This document shows, in pieces, positions 7,457 to 14,307 of a stretch of DNA of 14,307 nt. The notes below the pieces were generated by a model. The model saw only the letters and a program-made list of their open reading frames with translations, had not been told where the DNA came from and did no database searches. Within the stretch, counting starts at the first letter, position 1, and each line of letters starts with the position of its first letter. The stretch comes from an uncultured Chthoniobacterales bacterium (GTDB taxonomy: Bacteria; Verrucomicrobiota; Verrucomicrobiia; Chthoniobacterales; UBA10450). The stretch covers positions 1 to 14,307 of the forward strand of contig CATPAW010000074.1 of NCBI GenBank assembly GCA_955652255.1. Reading direction: 5' to 3'. The position numbers were made by a program, and so were the translations under genes.

Positions 7457-8775
7457 TGAAACTGTTCTTGTTCGGTTGAACCTCGCAACGCCGTCGTGGA
7501 GGATTGACCGGCGGCGATGACCTGGGCGACGTCGTCGAAGTAGCCGGTGCCCACTTCGTGCTGGTGCTTCGTCGCGCTGTATCCATGCTTTTCGGCCGCG
7601 AACTCCGCCTCTTGCAGCTCCGCATACGCCTCCATTCCTCGATCGCGATAACCTTGCGCCAGTTGAAACATGCTGTAATTGAGCGCGTGGAAACCGGCCA
7701 GGGTAACGAATTGAAATTTGTAACCCATCGCCCCCAGTTCACGCTGAAACTTTGCGATAGTTCCGCTATCGAGTTTTTTCTTCCAATTGAATGAAGGAGA
7801 ACAATTATAGGCCAGCAGCTTTCCGGGAAACTGAGCGTGAATTTCCTCGGCGAATTTTTTTGCTTCAGCCAGATTTGGCTGCGAAGTCTCGCACCAGATT
7901 AAGTCGGCGAAGGGCGCGTAGCTAAGTCCGCGCGCAATCGCCTGGTCCAGGCTGGCGCGTACGCGAAAGAATCCTTCGACCGTCTGCTCGCCGGTCAAAA
8001 ACTCACCGTCGCGCTCGTCGATGTCGCTGGTGAGCAAGGCGGCGGCGTTTGCATCGGTGCGTGCCAGAATCAGCGTGGGAACGTCACAAACATCGGCGGC
8101 CAGCCGCGCGGCAATGAGGTGTGCGATGGCCGCGCGCGTCGGGAGCAGCACTTTTCCCCCCATGTGTCCGCATTTTTTCTCGCTCGCGAGTTGATCTTCG
8201 AGGTGCACGCCGGCCGCGCCTGCCGCGATCATAGCTTTGATCAATTCAAAGACGTTGAGCGGCCCGCCAAAACCAGCTTCGGCGTCAGCCACGATCGGCA
8301 CGAACCAATCGATATCGTTTTTGCCTTCGGCGCGTGCGATTTGGTCGGCGCGCTGCAAAGTTTGATTGATCCGTTTGACCACAGCCGGCACGCTGTTTGC
8401 TGGATAAAGACTTTGATCGGGATACATTTGGCCGGCGAGATTGGCATCGGCCGCCACCTGCCACCCGCTGAGATAGATCGCCTTCAATCCTGCCCTAACT
8501 TGCTGAAGCGCCTGGTTCCCGGTGAGCGCGCCGAGAGCGTTGATGAAGGGTTCACCTTGGAGCAAACTCCAAAGCTTTTCCGCGCCGTGCCGCGCCAGGG
8601 TGTGTTCGATGATGACGCTGCCCTGCAGGCGCCGAACATCGCTGACCGAGTAATTGCGCGCGACTCCCTTCCAGCGCGGATTATTGGCCCAATCACGATC
8701 CCCTTCTTTCACTTCGTTCCGGTTCTTTCCGACGCCGGAATTGGCTTTCCCTTTTGCTTTGCTCTTCGCGCTCAT
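7453..8775 (-). CDS. aceA: Isocitrate lyase
   Basis: This cleaves isocitrate to glyoxylate and succinate, the first step of the glyoxylate shunt, which allows growth on acetate or fatty acids. The active-site signature KKCGHMGGKVLLPT places catalytic Cys192 and His194. Also present are VADAEAGFGG (Mg site), HLEDQ, WCETSQPN, NCSPSFNW and FQFVTLAGFHALNYSMF. With the start at 8775 the product is 440 residues, close to the 434 of E. coli. Longer starts at 8856 or 8940 lie inside aceB and add non-family sequence. The first 25 residues are Lys/Gly/Asn-rich and probably a flexible tail. AAGG ten bases upstream is a weak ribosome-binding site. There is a 64-bp gap after aceB and a 4-bp overlap with aceK. 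Confidence 0.96.
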   Translation of the reverse strand: MSAKSKAKGKANSGVGKNRNEVKEGDRDWANNPRWKGVARNYSVSDVRRLQGSVIIEHTLARHGAEKLWSLLQGEPFINALGALTGNQALQQVRAGLKAIYLSGWQVAADANLAGQMYPDQSLYPANSVPAVVKRINQTLQRADQIARAEGKNDIDWFVPIVADAEAGFGGPLNVFELIKAMIAAGAAGVHLEDQLASEKKCGHMGGKVLLPTRAAIAHLIAARLAADVCDVPTLILARTDANAAALLTSDIDERDGEFLTGEQTVEGFFRVRASLDQAIARGLSYAPFADLIWCETSQPNLAEAKKFAEEIHAQFPGKLLAYNCSPSFNWKKKLDSGTIAKFQRELGAMGYKFQFVTLAGFHALNYSMFQLAQGYRDRGMEAYAELQEAEFAAEKHGYSATKHQHEVGTGYFDDVAQVIAAGQSSTTALRGSTEQEQFH

Positions 8776-8839
8776 CTTTTTAGGGCCTTGCGCATTAGCC
8801 AAACGTTGGTCGGCAGCACTTCTTCGGCCCCGGCCGGTG

Positions 8840-10447
8840 TCAGTCAAGTTTCTCATAACCGGGTGAGGTAAGAAATTCGGCAAACTCGTCGTCAGTCGTA
8901 ATCCGGTCGAAGAGTTCGCGCGCCACGTCGAATTTGCCATCGGCGAAACATTCCTCTCCCATCTGCGCTTTGATTTTCGCCAGTTCTTCGTCCAGCACGC
9001 TGCGAAATAACTCCTTCGTCACCTTCCGGCCATCGTCGAGCGCGCCGCGTGGATGACGAATCCATTGCCATACTTGCGCGCGTGAAATTTCCGCGGTGGC
9101 GGCGTCTTCCATCAAGTTAAAGATCGGCACCGCGCCGCTGCCTCGCAGCCAGGCCGCGAGATATTGCACACCGACGCTCACGTTGGTGCGCAGACCCTGC
9201 TCGCTGATCGGCTCGCTTGGGCGGAAATCGAGCAAGTCCGTCGCACTTACCTGCACGTCTTCGCGCTTTTTGTCGATTTGATTCGGCTGCGGCATGACGG
9301 CGTCGAAGACATCGAGCGCCAGTTGCACCATCCCTGGGTGTGCCACCCATGTGCCGTCGTGACCGTCGTGGGCTTCGCGCTCCTTATCGGCGCGAACTTT
9401 CGCGAACGCTTCCTCGTTCAGCTTCGCATCATTCTTCACTGGGATCTGCGCTGCCATTCCGCCCATGGCGAAAGTGTTTCGCCGATGGCAGGTCTTTATG
9501 CAGAGCTGCGAATACGAGCGCATAAAATGCGTCGTCATGGTGATCTGGGCGCGATCCGCGAGGAGAAAATCTCGTTTGTTGCGGAACTTTTTGATGCAGG
9601 AAAAAATGTAATCCCACCTTCCGCAGTTCAGACCGGCGGAGTGCTCGCGCAGCTCGTAAAGAATTTCATCCATCTCGAACGCCGCCGGGATCGTTTCGAT
9701 GAGCACAGTCGCGCGGATGGTACCCTGCGGTAACCCAAGTTCGTCCTGCGCCATTTTGAAAACGTCGTTCCAAAGACGCGCTTCCAAGCGGCTCTCCATC
9801 TTAGGCAGATAAAAATAAGGGCCGCTGCCGCGCGCCATGAGCTCCTTTGCGTTATGAAAAAAATACAACCCGAAATCGAAAAGCGATCCTGAGACTGGTT
9901 TGCCATCTACGAGCACGTGTTTCTCCGGCAAATGCCAGCCGCGCGGCCGCACCACCAGCACCGCAACCTGGTCCTTTAGCTGGTAAGCCTTGCCTTCCGG
10001 GCTGCTGAAACTGATCGTGCGCCGGATCGCGTCCCGCAGATTGATCTGGCCCTCGACCATGTTCATCCACGTGGGCGAGTTCGCGTCTTCGAAATCAGCC
10101 ATGAAAACTTTTGCGCCGGAGTTCAGCGCGTTAATGACCATCTTGCGATCAGTCGGCCCGGTGATCTCCACGCGGCGATCCTGCAAATCCGCTGGAATGG
10201 GCGCGCAGATCCAGTCGCCCTCGCGAATCGATTTTGTTTCCGGCAAGAAATCGAGTGCTTCGCCGCGGTCGAGTGCCGCCTGTCGCTCATGGCGGCGCTG
10301 CAAACATCGCTCACGGCGGGCACCGAATGCGCGTTGCAGCGTCGCGACGAAAGCGAGCGCATCAGGTGTAAGGATTTCTGCCAAAGCCGGCGTGAGCTCG
10401 CCGAGTAGCTGGACGCCCGCCGGAGTTTGGGTGGTGGAACTGCTCAT
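8840..10447 (-). CDS. aceB: Malate synthase A
   Basis: This condenses glyoxylate with acetyl-CoA to give malate, the second step of the glyoxylate shunt. At 535 residues it is the short A isoform (E. coli AceB has 533), not the long G isoform. The family signature REHSAGLNCGRWDYIF sits at about 267-282. Also visible are VFMADFEDANSPTW (115-128), PRGWHLPEKH, FYLPKMESRLEARLW, GTWVAHPG and EDAATAEISRAQVWQW, which holds the probable catalytic Asp. It is the first gene of the aceB-aceA-aceK unit. The ATG at 10447 has no strong Shine-Dalgarno. The stop of a frameshifted remnant lies only 30 bases upstream, so the aceBAK promoter is either inside or upstream of that remnant. I saw no convincing -35/-10 pair. 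Confidence 0.96.
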   Translation of the reverse strand: MSSSTTQTPAGVQLLGELTPALAEILTPDALAFVATLQRAFGARRERCLQRRHERQAALDRGEALDFLPETKSIREGDWICAPIPADLQDRRVEITGPTDRKMVINALNSGAKVFMADFEDANSPTWMNMVEGQINLRDAIRRTISFSSPEGKAYQLKDQVAVLVVRPRGWHLPEKHVLVDGKPVSGSLFDFGLYFFHNAKELMARGSGPYFYLPKMESRLEARLWNDVFKMAQDELGLPQGTIRATVLIETIPAAFEMDEILYELREHSAGLNCGRWDYIFSCIKKFRNKRDFLLADRAQITMTTHFMRSYSQLCIKTCHRRNTFAMGGMAAQIPVKNDAKLNEEAFAKVRADKEREAHDGHDGTWVAHPGMVQLALDVFDAVMPQPNQIDKKREDVQVSATDLLDFRPSEPISEQGLRTNVSVGVQYLAAWLRGSGAVPIFNLMEDAATAEISRAQVWQWIRHPRGALDDGRKVTKELFRSVLDEELAKIKAQMGEECFADGKFDVARELFDRITTDDEFAEFLTSPGYEKLD

Positions 10448-10477
10448 CGAGGTTTGGAAGAAACGCGAAGCCGCCTG

Positions 10478-10786
10478 CTATGTTGGTAGTGACAACGGTT
10501 CGACTTCATCTGCGGAATAAAAAAACGACGACCTGATTGGCGCAGCAAGCCGAGGTCGCGGCCGGGATCGTCCTCGACCACCAGTACAAAATGCACCTGG
10601 TTTTCCACGTTCTGCTCCACGGCTTCGATCATCGCAATTTTTCCATCCAACGCAATGTCCATGATGATCGGTCCGTTTCTTGGGATGAATGCGAACGCGA
10701 TCACCGGCTTTGAGTTCCACCCCGCGAACGGTTACGCTTTGCAGGCGCTTTCCTGGATTAAAAAATTCTTCGTCCGCCGAACTCAC
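10478..10786 (-). pseudogene. Small conserved gene with two compensating frameshifts
   Basis: One minus-strand frame starts at a GTG (10784-10786), reads FFNPGKRLQSVTVRGVEL then KAGDRVRI, then makes no sense. The second frame continues with PRNGPIIMDIALDGKIA, EAVEQ and DDPGRDLGLLRQSGRRFF. The first frame takes over again with YSADEVEPLSL and a TAG at 10478. The breaks fall at homopolymers: an extra base in the CCC at 10682-10684 and a missing base in the seven-T run near 10519-10525. Rejoined, this is a protein of about 100 residues resembling a conserved uncharacterised family I associate, from memory only, with hydrogenase-maturation loci in Acidobacteria and similar phyla. It may be a pseudogene, an assembly or sequencing error at homopolymers, or a gene rescued by slippage. 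Confidence 0.6.
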
Positions 10787-10843
10787 TTCAACCGGCGAAC
10801 GGAGCGTATCTGTACATGCTAAGTCGGCTCCGAGCTACTGAAA

Positions 10844-10912
10844 GGCAGCGGATTGCGTTTGGAAGTCAGGGCCACAACCAATCCAGGGGGCGTAGGCCAC
10901 AATTGGGTAAAG
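10844..10912 (+). pseudogene. Possible phage terminase large-subunit fragment
   Basis: Translation gives about 23 residues ending in RATTNPGGVGHNWVK (10868-10912). This closely matches the NPGG-x-GH-x-WVK segment of the ATPase half of phage terminase large subunits, preceded as expected by basic and hydrophobic residues. Immediately after WVK the frame no longer fits (the family usually continues with basic residues and a Phe-Ile pair). The frame is closed at TAA 10820-10822 upstream. No other phage gene is visible. It could be a relic of a prophage or a chance match; the peptide alone is the evidence. Confidence 0.4.
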
Positions 10913-11177
10913 CCCGGTGGCGTATCCCAGACGACGGAGGCATCAGCCCACGCTCCCCAACTGACTTCATCAAAATTCGGAAGCTTCATTGTTCTGCCGG
11001 ACTTTGATGATCAAAAGAGATGGCTAAAAAGGCTCAACAAGCGCGCGACCAGCCTGTAAGTCTGGGTTAGGCTGAGGCGTTTTCAACGGTTTTTTTCGGA
11101 CGTTGCACGTGCTTTTCAAGTCACGCGCATCCAAGTAGAGTGCTGCCGTGCCGGGCGTTTCGCCCAAAGCGCGCAGA

Positions 11178-11219
11178 GTGAATCCAAAGAACTTTTTCGC
11201 CGAACTGAAGCGGCGCAAA
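11178..11219 (+). pseudogene. Relic N-terminus of a KRR-type TPR protein
   Basis: From GTG 11178 the frame reads VNPKNFFAELKRRK and then ADY and a stop at 11229. NPKNFFAELKRR is the hallmark start of a verrucomicrobial family of membrane TPR/FlgO-like proteins, where it normally continues into a transmembrane helix. Here it is cut after 14 residues, 43 bases before the expected start of the cyclase frame. It is in a different frame from the cyclase (a +1 shift within 11209-11228 would join them). It is probably a broken paralogue or a recombination scar. Confidence 0.5.
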
Positions 11220-11262
11220 GCGGATTATTGAGTTAGACTGGAGCTTCAGGTCGCGTCACAAG

Positions 11263-13629
11263 ATATCCGCTGAGGTTAAGAAAGAAATTCAGCTCGAGAT
11301 CGCGCATGTTTTATTCATCGACATCGTTGGTTACTCCAAGCTTTCGATTAACGAACAACGCGCTGCGGTCGATGAGCTAAATGAGGTGGTTCGCGCTTCA
11401 GAGCAGTTTCAGAAGGCTGAAGCCTCGGCTCGCTTGATTAAGATTCCAACTGGCGACGGAATGGCGCTGGTTTTCTACACGAGTCCGGAAGCACCGGCAC
11501 AATGCGCGATCGAAATCAGTGGCGCGCTCAAAGAGCATCCACACCTGCAACTTCGCATGGGAGTACACAGCGGTCCGGTCAGCGGCGTAATCGATGTGAA
11601 TGGTCGCGCCAATCTAGCGGGTGCGGGCTTGAACATGGCACAGCGGGTGATGAATTGCGGCGATGCCGGACATATCCTGCTTTCGAAGCATGTTGCCGAA
11701 GATCTAGGCGAATACGAACAGTGGCGGCCGCTCTTGCACGATCTTGGCACATGCGAAGTGAAACACGGCGTGCGCGTGTCCATGGTGAACCTTTACACCG
11801 ACCGGCTCGGGAACGCCGCGTTGCCAAAGAAATTTCAAATCCTGCGAAAAAAGAAGACGCGAGCGCGCTGGGCGATGCTAATGGCAGCTTTGCTCGCACT
11901 GGCTGCGATTGGCACTGTTTTCGTGATCTTTTCGCGAAACCGCGCGTCCCCGACAGTGCGTCTGCCGGAAAAAAGCATTGCCGTTCTTCCGTTTGAAAAC
12001 TTAAGCGACGACAAGCAGAACTCCTATTTCACTGACGGCGTGCAGGATGAAATTCTCGCCGATCTCGCAAAGGTCGCAGACTTAAAGGTCATCAGTCGCA
12101 CTTCGGTAATGCTTTATAAGAGTGGTAATCCAAGGAACCTGCGGGAAATTGGACAGCAACTCGGCGTCGCTCACGTCTTGGAAGGCAGTGTCCAGCGCGC
12201 GGCCAATCGAGTGCGCGTGAACGCGCAGCTCATCGATGCCCGCACCGACGCGCATCTTTGGGCGCAGACTTACGATCGCGATCTGGCAGACATATTCGCC
12301 ATCCAAAGCGAGCTTGCTCAGGCGATTGCCGATCAACTCCGCGCCAAGATTTCCACTGTCGAAAAGGCGGCAATCGAAGAACAACCGACCTCGGACCTGA
12401 AAGCGTATGACCTTTACATCGAAGCGAAAGAGTTGCTCAACGGCTGGATCGGTACAAAGAACGCGAAAGAAAGCCTCTTAAAGGCGGTGCGGCTCCTCGA
12501 TGAAGCGACGCAGCGCGATCCTAATTTCGTTCTCGCCTATTGCCAGCTCGCTGACGCACACGAAGACCTATACTGGTTTGACATCGATCATACGGCGGCT
12601 CGGCTCGCGTTGGCCAAACAAGCAGTCGATACCGCCGTACGGCTGCGCCCAGAGCTTGGCGAGACGCATCTCGCTCAAGCAGACTACCACTTCAGAGTTT
12701 TTCGCGATTATGACACCGCCCGAGACGAACTGGTGGAAGTGCGACGCACGCTTCCGAATAACTCAAACGCGATTTTCTTCACCTCCCTAATCGATCGGCG
12801 CCAACACCGCTGGGAAGAATCCCTCCGTGATATGCGGAAAGCTAATGAACTCGATCCTCGCAACCTCGAGATCATCCGCAGCATCTCGGATTCTTACCTG
12901 CTGATGCGCCGGTATTCCGACCAGGAACAATTTTTAAATCGAGAGCTGACGTTTATTCCGGAATTGGCTGCGGTTTTCAACACGAAACTTGCCGAGTGTT
13001 ATCTTGCCAAAGGCGACCCGACGGGAGCCAATGCTTTTCTAAATAAGGTACCGGCGGACTTCAATCCGACAGGATTTGGCTCGTTTTACCGATTAACGGC
13101 TGCCCTTTTTGTTCGTGATTACAAAATGGCAAAGCAAATACTTACCGTTGCTCCATCGACCATTCCCGAGGCGTACCTCGGCCTGCAATGTCCACATGCC
13201 TGGTTTGAGGGCCAGATCGCTCGCGCAAGACAGGATTACCAAAAAGCGGAGGCGGCTTTTACCGACGCGCGGAAGGATGTGCAGACCGCGTGGGGAGATA
13301 ACACGAATGATCCTGCTCGCCTTAGCTTGATCGCACGCATCGACGCAGGCCGCGGCCACAAAGACGATGCGATTCGGGAAGCGAGGCGAGCCCTTGAACT
13401 CCGCCCGATCGATAAAGATTCTCTCGACGGACCAGTACTAGCGACGAGCCTTGCGGTGGTCTATGCGTGGAGCAATGAACGCGATCTCGGGATCAAACAG
13501 CTCTCCGATCTCGCGAAAATTCCCGCCGGGCCATCGTACGGCGATCTTCGATTTAATCCGAGATGGGACGACCTGCGCGGCGATCCGCGCTTCGAAAAAA
13601 TCGTCGCCTCGCTCGCACCGAAGTCATAA
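11263..13629 (+). CDS. Class III cyclase domain - TM - FlgO/TolB-like - TPR protein, start codon unclear
   Basis: This is a predicted membrane-anchored signalling protein of 788 residues. Numbering from codon 11263, the cyclase homology domain covers about 8-180. FIDIVGYS carries metal-binding Asp20, PTGDGM has Asp65, LRMGVHSG follows, and the N-x-A-x-R pair is Asn124/Arg128. One transmembrane helix spans about 203-223. A FlgO/TolB-like domain (IAVLPFENLS, VISRTSVM, HVLEGSVQR) spans about 238-355, and TPR-like repeats run to DLRFNPRWDDLRGDPRF at the end. The product could make cAMP or cGMP or bind nucleotide only; base specificity is not clear from the residues. The family usually starts MSAEVKKEIQ; here that codon is ATA. 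The first ATG/GTG/TTG in frame is GTG 11386 (residue 42), which would remove Asp20 and the first beta strand. The gene may be mis-started, rescued by ATA/ATT initiation, or decaying. Confidence 0.85.
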   Translation: MSAEVKKEIQLEIAHVLFIDIVGYSKLSINEQRAAVDELNEVVRASEQFQKAEASARLIKIPTGDGMALVFYTSPEAPAQCAIEISGALKEHPHLQLRMGVHSGPVSGVIDVNGRANLAGAGLNMAQRVMNCGDAGHILLSKHVAEDLGEYEQWRPLLHDLGTCEVKHGVRVSMVNLYTDRLGNAALPKKFQILRKKKTRARWAMLMAALLALAAIGTVFVIFSRNRASPTVRLPEKSIAVLPFENLSDDKQNSYFTDGVQDEILADLAKVADLKVISRTSVMLYKSGNPRNLREIGQQLGVAHVLEGSVQRAANRVRVNAQLIDARTDAHLWAQTYDRDLADIFAIQSELAQAIADQLRAKISTVEKAAIEEQPTSDLKAYDLYIEAKELLNGWIGTKNAKESLLKAVRLLDEATQRDPNFVLAYCQLADAHEDLYWFDIDHTAARLALAKQAVDTAVRLRPELGETHLAQADYHFRVFRDYDTARDELVEVRRTLPNNSNAIFFTSLIDRRQHRWEESLRDMRKANELDPRNLEIIRSISDSYLLMRRYSDQEQFLNRELTFIPELAAVFNTKLAECYLAKGDPTGANAFLNKVPADFNPTGFGSFYRLTAALFVRDYKMAKQILTVAPSTIPEAYLGLQCPHAWFEGQIARARQDYQKAEAAFTDARKDVQTAWGDNTNDPARLSLIARIDAGRGHKDDAIREARRALELRPIDKDSLDGPVLATSLAVVYAWSNERDLGIKQLSDLAKIPAGPSYGDLRFNPRWDDLRGDPRFEKIVASLAPKS

Positions 13630-13729
13630 GGGTCTTGCAAACACTCCGACACAATTTGGAGTGGGCTGATGGGGCTGGCCAGTGGGTCTTCTTGCCGGGC
13701 ACAAGGTTGGCATGCAAAACCCAATCGAA

Positions 13730-13757
13730 TTGCAGATTGCAGATCTCAGCTTGCAGA
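13730..13757. repeat. Heptamer array, unit TTGCAGA
   Basis: Four phased 7-base units: TTGCAGA, TTGCAGA, the degenerate TCTCAGC, and TTGCAGA. It lies in the 247-bp spacer between the cyclase and trpS genes. Upstream in the same spacer CACTCC and GGAGTG form a weak hairpin (near 13641-13662) without a T tract. Confidence 0.6.
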
Positions 13758-13779
13758 TTTGTCCGGAATGATTCGCTTT

Positions 13780-13800
13780 CAATCTGAAATCTCAAACCTC
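13780..13800. repeat. Degenerate heptamer array, unit AAATCTC-like
   Basis: Three phased units CAATCTG, AAATCTC and AAACCTC keep the 7-base period seen in the neighbouring arrays. A hairpin CCGGC (13814-13818) / GCCGG (13826-13830) with a 7-base loop follows, and could be a weak terminator for the cyclase gene. Confidence 0.4.
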
Positions 13801-13832
13801 ATGAGCATTATTTCCGGCTCCTGCTGCCGGAT

Positions 13833-13867
13833 TTCGACGTTGAACGTTGGATGTTGAACGTTGAACG
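13833..13867. repeat. Heptamer array, unit TTGAACG, in the trpS leader
   Basis: Five exact 7-base steps: TTCGACG, TTGAACG, TTGGATG, TTGAACG, TTGAACG. The array ends nine bases before the trpS ATG, so it occupies the place where the ribosome-binding site and probably the 5' leader should be. Heptamer tandem arrays of this kind are known as STRR elements in cyanobacteria; similar short arrays occur, as far as I recall, in verrucomicrobial spacers. Confidence 0.7.
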
Positions 13868-13876
13868 TTCAGGCAC

Positions 13877-14307
13877 ATGCGAATCTTATCCGGCATCCAA
13901 CCCAGCGGTATGCTGCACATCGGCAATTATTTCGGCATGATGCGGCCAGCCATTGCCCTCCAAGCGGAGGGCGAAGCGTTTTATTTCATCGCGAACTACC
14001 ATGCGCTCACCAGCCTGCGTGACCCGAAGGCACTACGTGAAAACAGCCGCCGCGTCGCGCTCGATTTTCTCGCTTGCGGTCTCGATCCGGAACACGCGGC
14101 GCTTTTTCGGCAATCAGATGTGCCACAGGTGACGGAGCTAGCCTGGATTTTATCGACCATCGCGCCGATGGGATTGCTCGAGCGATCCCATTCCTACAAA
14201 GATAAACTCGCGCGCGGCATGGCCGCCTCTGCCGGGTTGTTCAATTATCCCGTGCTAATGGCAGCCGACATTTTGCTTTACGACAGCGACATCGTGCCGG
14301 TGGGCAA
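13877..14307 (+). CDS. trpS: Tryptophanyl-tRNA synthetase (3' end cut by window)
   Basis: This is a class I aminoacyl-tRNA synthetase that activates tryptophan and loads it onto tRNA(Trp). The 143 visible codons begin with MRILSGIQPSGMLHIGNYFG. QPSG and the HIGN form of the HIGH motif bind ATP. NYHALTSLRDP, FRQSDVPQVTELAWILS, ERSHSYKDK and FNYPVLMAADILLYDSDIVPVG all match TrpS, including the AADIL-YD tryptophan-pocket segment. The KMSKS loop lies beyond the window. The ATG at 13877 is fixed by the family start. Only a weak AGG three bases before the ATG is present, because a heptamer array fills the leader. Confidence 0.96.
   Translation, partial: MRILSGIQPSGMLHIGNYFGMMRPAIALQAEGEAFYFIANYHALTSLRDPKALRENSRRVALDFLACGLDPEHAALFRQSDVPQVTELAWILSTIAPMGLLERSHSYKDKLARGMAASAGLFNYPVLMAADILLYDSDIVPVG

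Larger units (their letters stand above)
10787..11262. other. Decayed intergenic region between aceBAK and the cyclase gene
   Basis: No intact gene is supported here. It contains the terminase-like peptide (10844-10912) and a relic TPR-protein N-terminus (11178-11219), listed separately. A 56-residue minus-strand frame at 10819-10989 is Trp/Pro-rich; I do not recognise it and it overlaps the terminase-like peptide in antisense. There is also a small hairpin GGGCG-TTT-CGCCC at 11153-11165 and the palindrome GCACGTGC near 11106. A 16-codon frame from ATG 11021 stops early. The mixture of fragments suggests a spot where foreign or duplicated DNA landed and decayed. Confidence 0.5.

Noticed and set aside
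8119..8871. 250-codon + strand frame opposite aceA
   Set aside because: It is antisense to the conserved isocitrate lyase frame, with His/Arg-rich content typical of a shadow and no recognisable motif.
8776..8940. Longer isocitrate lyase start inside aceB (8856 or 8940)
   Set aside because: The extra residues do not fit the family and are the other-frame reading of the aceB end; the start at 8775 gives normal length.
9164..9733. 189-codon + strand frame opposite aceB
   Set aside because: It lies entirely antisense to conserved malate synthase sequence; no domain is recognised.
10448..10530. Promoter for aceBAK (TTGTCA-like -35 on the minus strand)
   Set aside because: No convincing -10 at proper spacing was found; calling it would be guesswork.
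10853..11059. 68-codon + strand frame as an intact gene
   Set aside because: Only the first part resembles terminase; the remainder is unrelated, so it is treated as a fragment.
11021..11071. 16-codon frame MAKKAQQ... with a weak ribosome-binding site
   Set aside because: Too short and without context; it may be chance or another truncated start.
11153..11165. GGGCG-TTT-CGCCC hairpin as a terminator
   Set aside because: There is no T tract after it and no supported gene ends nearby; kept only as a note in the region entry.
13730..13867. CRISPR array
   Set aside because: The repeats are 7-base units placed head to tail with no spacers, so this is a short tandem repeat and not CRISPR.

Overview
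This window looks like a piece of a soil-type Verrucomicrobia chromosome (Chthoniobacterales/Spartobacteria-like), although that placement is an inference. It rests on three things: a class III cyclase domain fused through one membrane helix to a FlgO/TolB-like domain and TPR repeats; a palindromic interspersed element encoding a peptide of the RDACAT type inside a gene; and heptamer repeat arrays between genes. No rRNA, tRNA, CRISPR array or intact transposase gene was seen.

Layout. Positions 1-2703 (+) hold the 5'-truncated error-prone polymerase gene dnaE2, with an 89-bp palindromic element inserted in frame. Converging on it is gnd (6-phosphogluconate dehydrogenase, -). Diverging from gnd is a tightly coupled + strand set: moaE (molybdopterin synthase large subunit), pgsA (phosphatidylglycerophosphate synthase) and an unrecognised 80-codon ORF. 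Each of these overlaps the next by the four bases ATGA, and a good hairpin/T-tract terminator follows. Positions 5672-10447 (-) hold a complete glyoxylate-shunt operon in the order aceB-aceA-aceK. Malate synthase A and isocitrate lyase form the bypass, and the bifunctional kinase/phosphatase AceK would control flux by switching isocitrate dehydrogenase off and on.

Positions 10448-11262 are a decayed zone. They hold a small conserved gene broken by two compensating homopolymer frameshifts, a short peptide matching phage terminase large subunits, and the relic N-terminus of another TPR-protein subfamily. Next comes the cyclase-TM-FlgO-TPR gene (to 13629, +). Its family-typical ATG reads ATA, and no ATG, GTG or TTG exists in frame before the first metal-binding Asp. 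A spacer with three 7-bp-period arrays leads into trpS, which the window cuts at its 3' end.

I did not find a clearly new multi-gene system. The most unusual items are the in-frame palindromic element in dnaE2, the cyclase without a start codon beside a paralogue relic, the doubly frameshifted gene ahead of aceB, and the heptamer arrays that run into the trpS leader.
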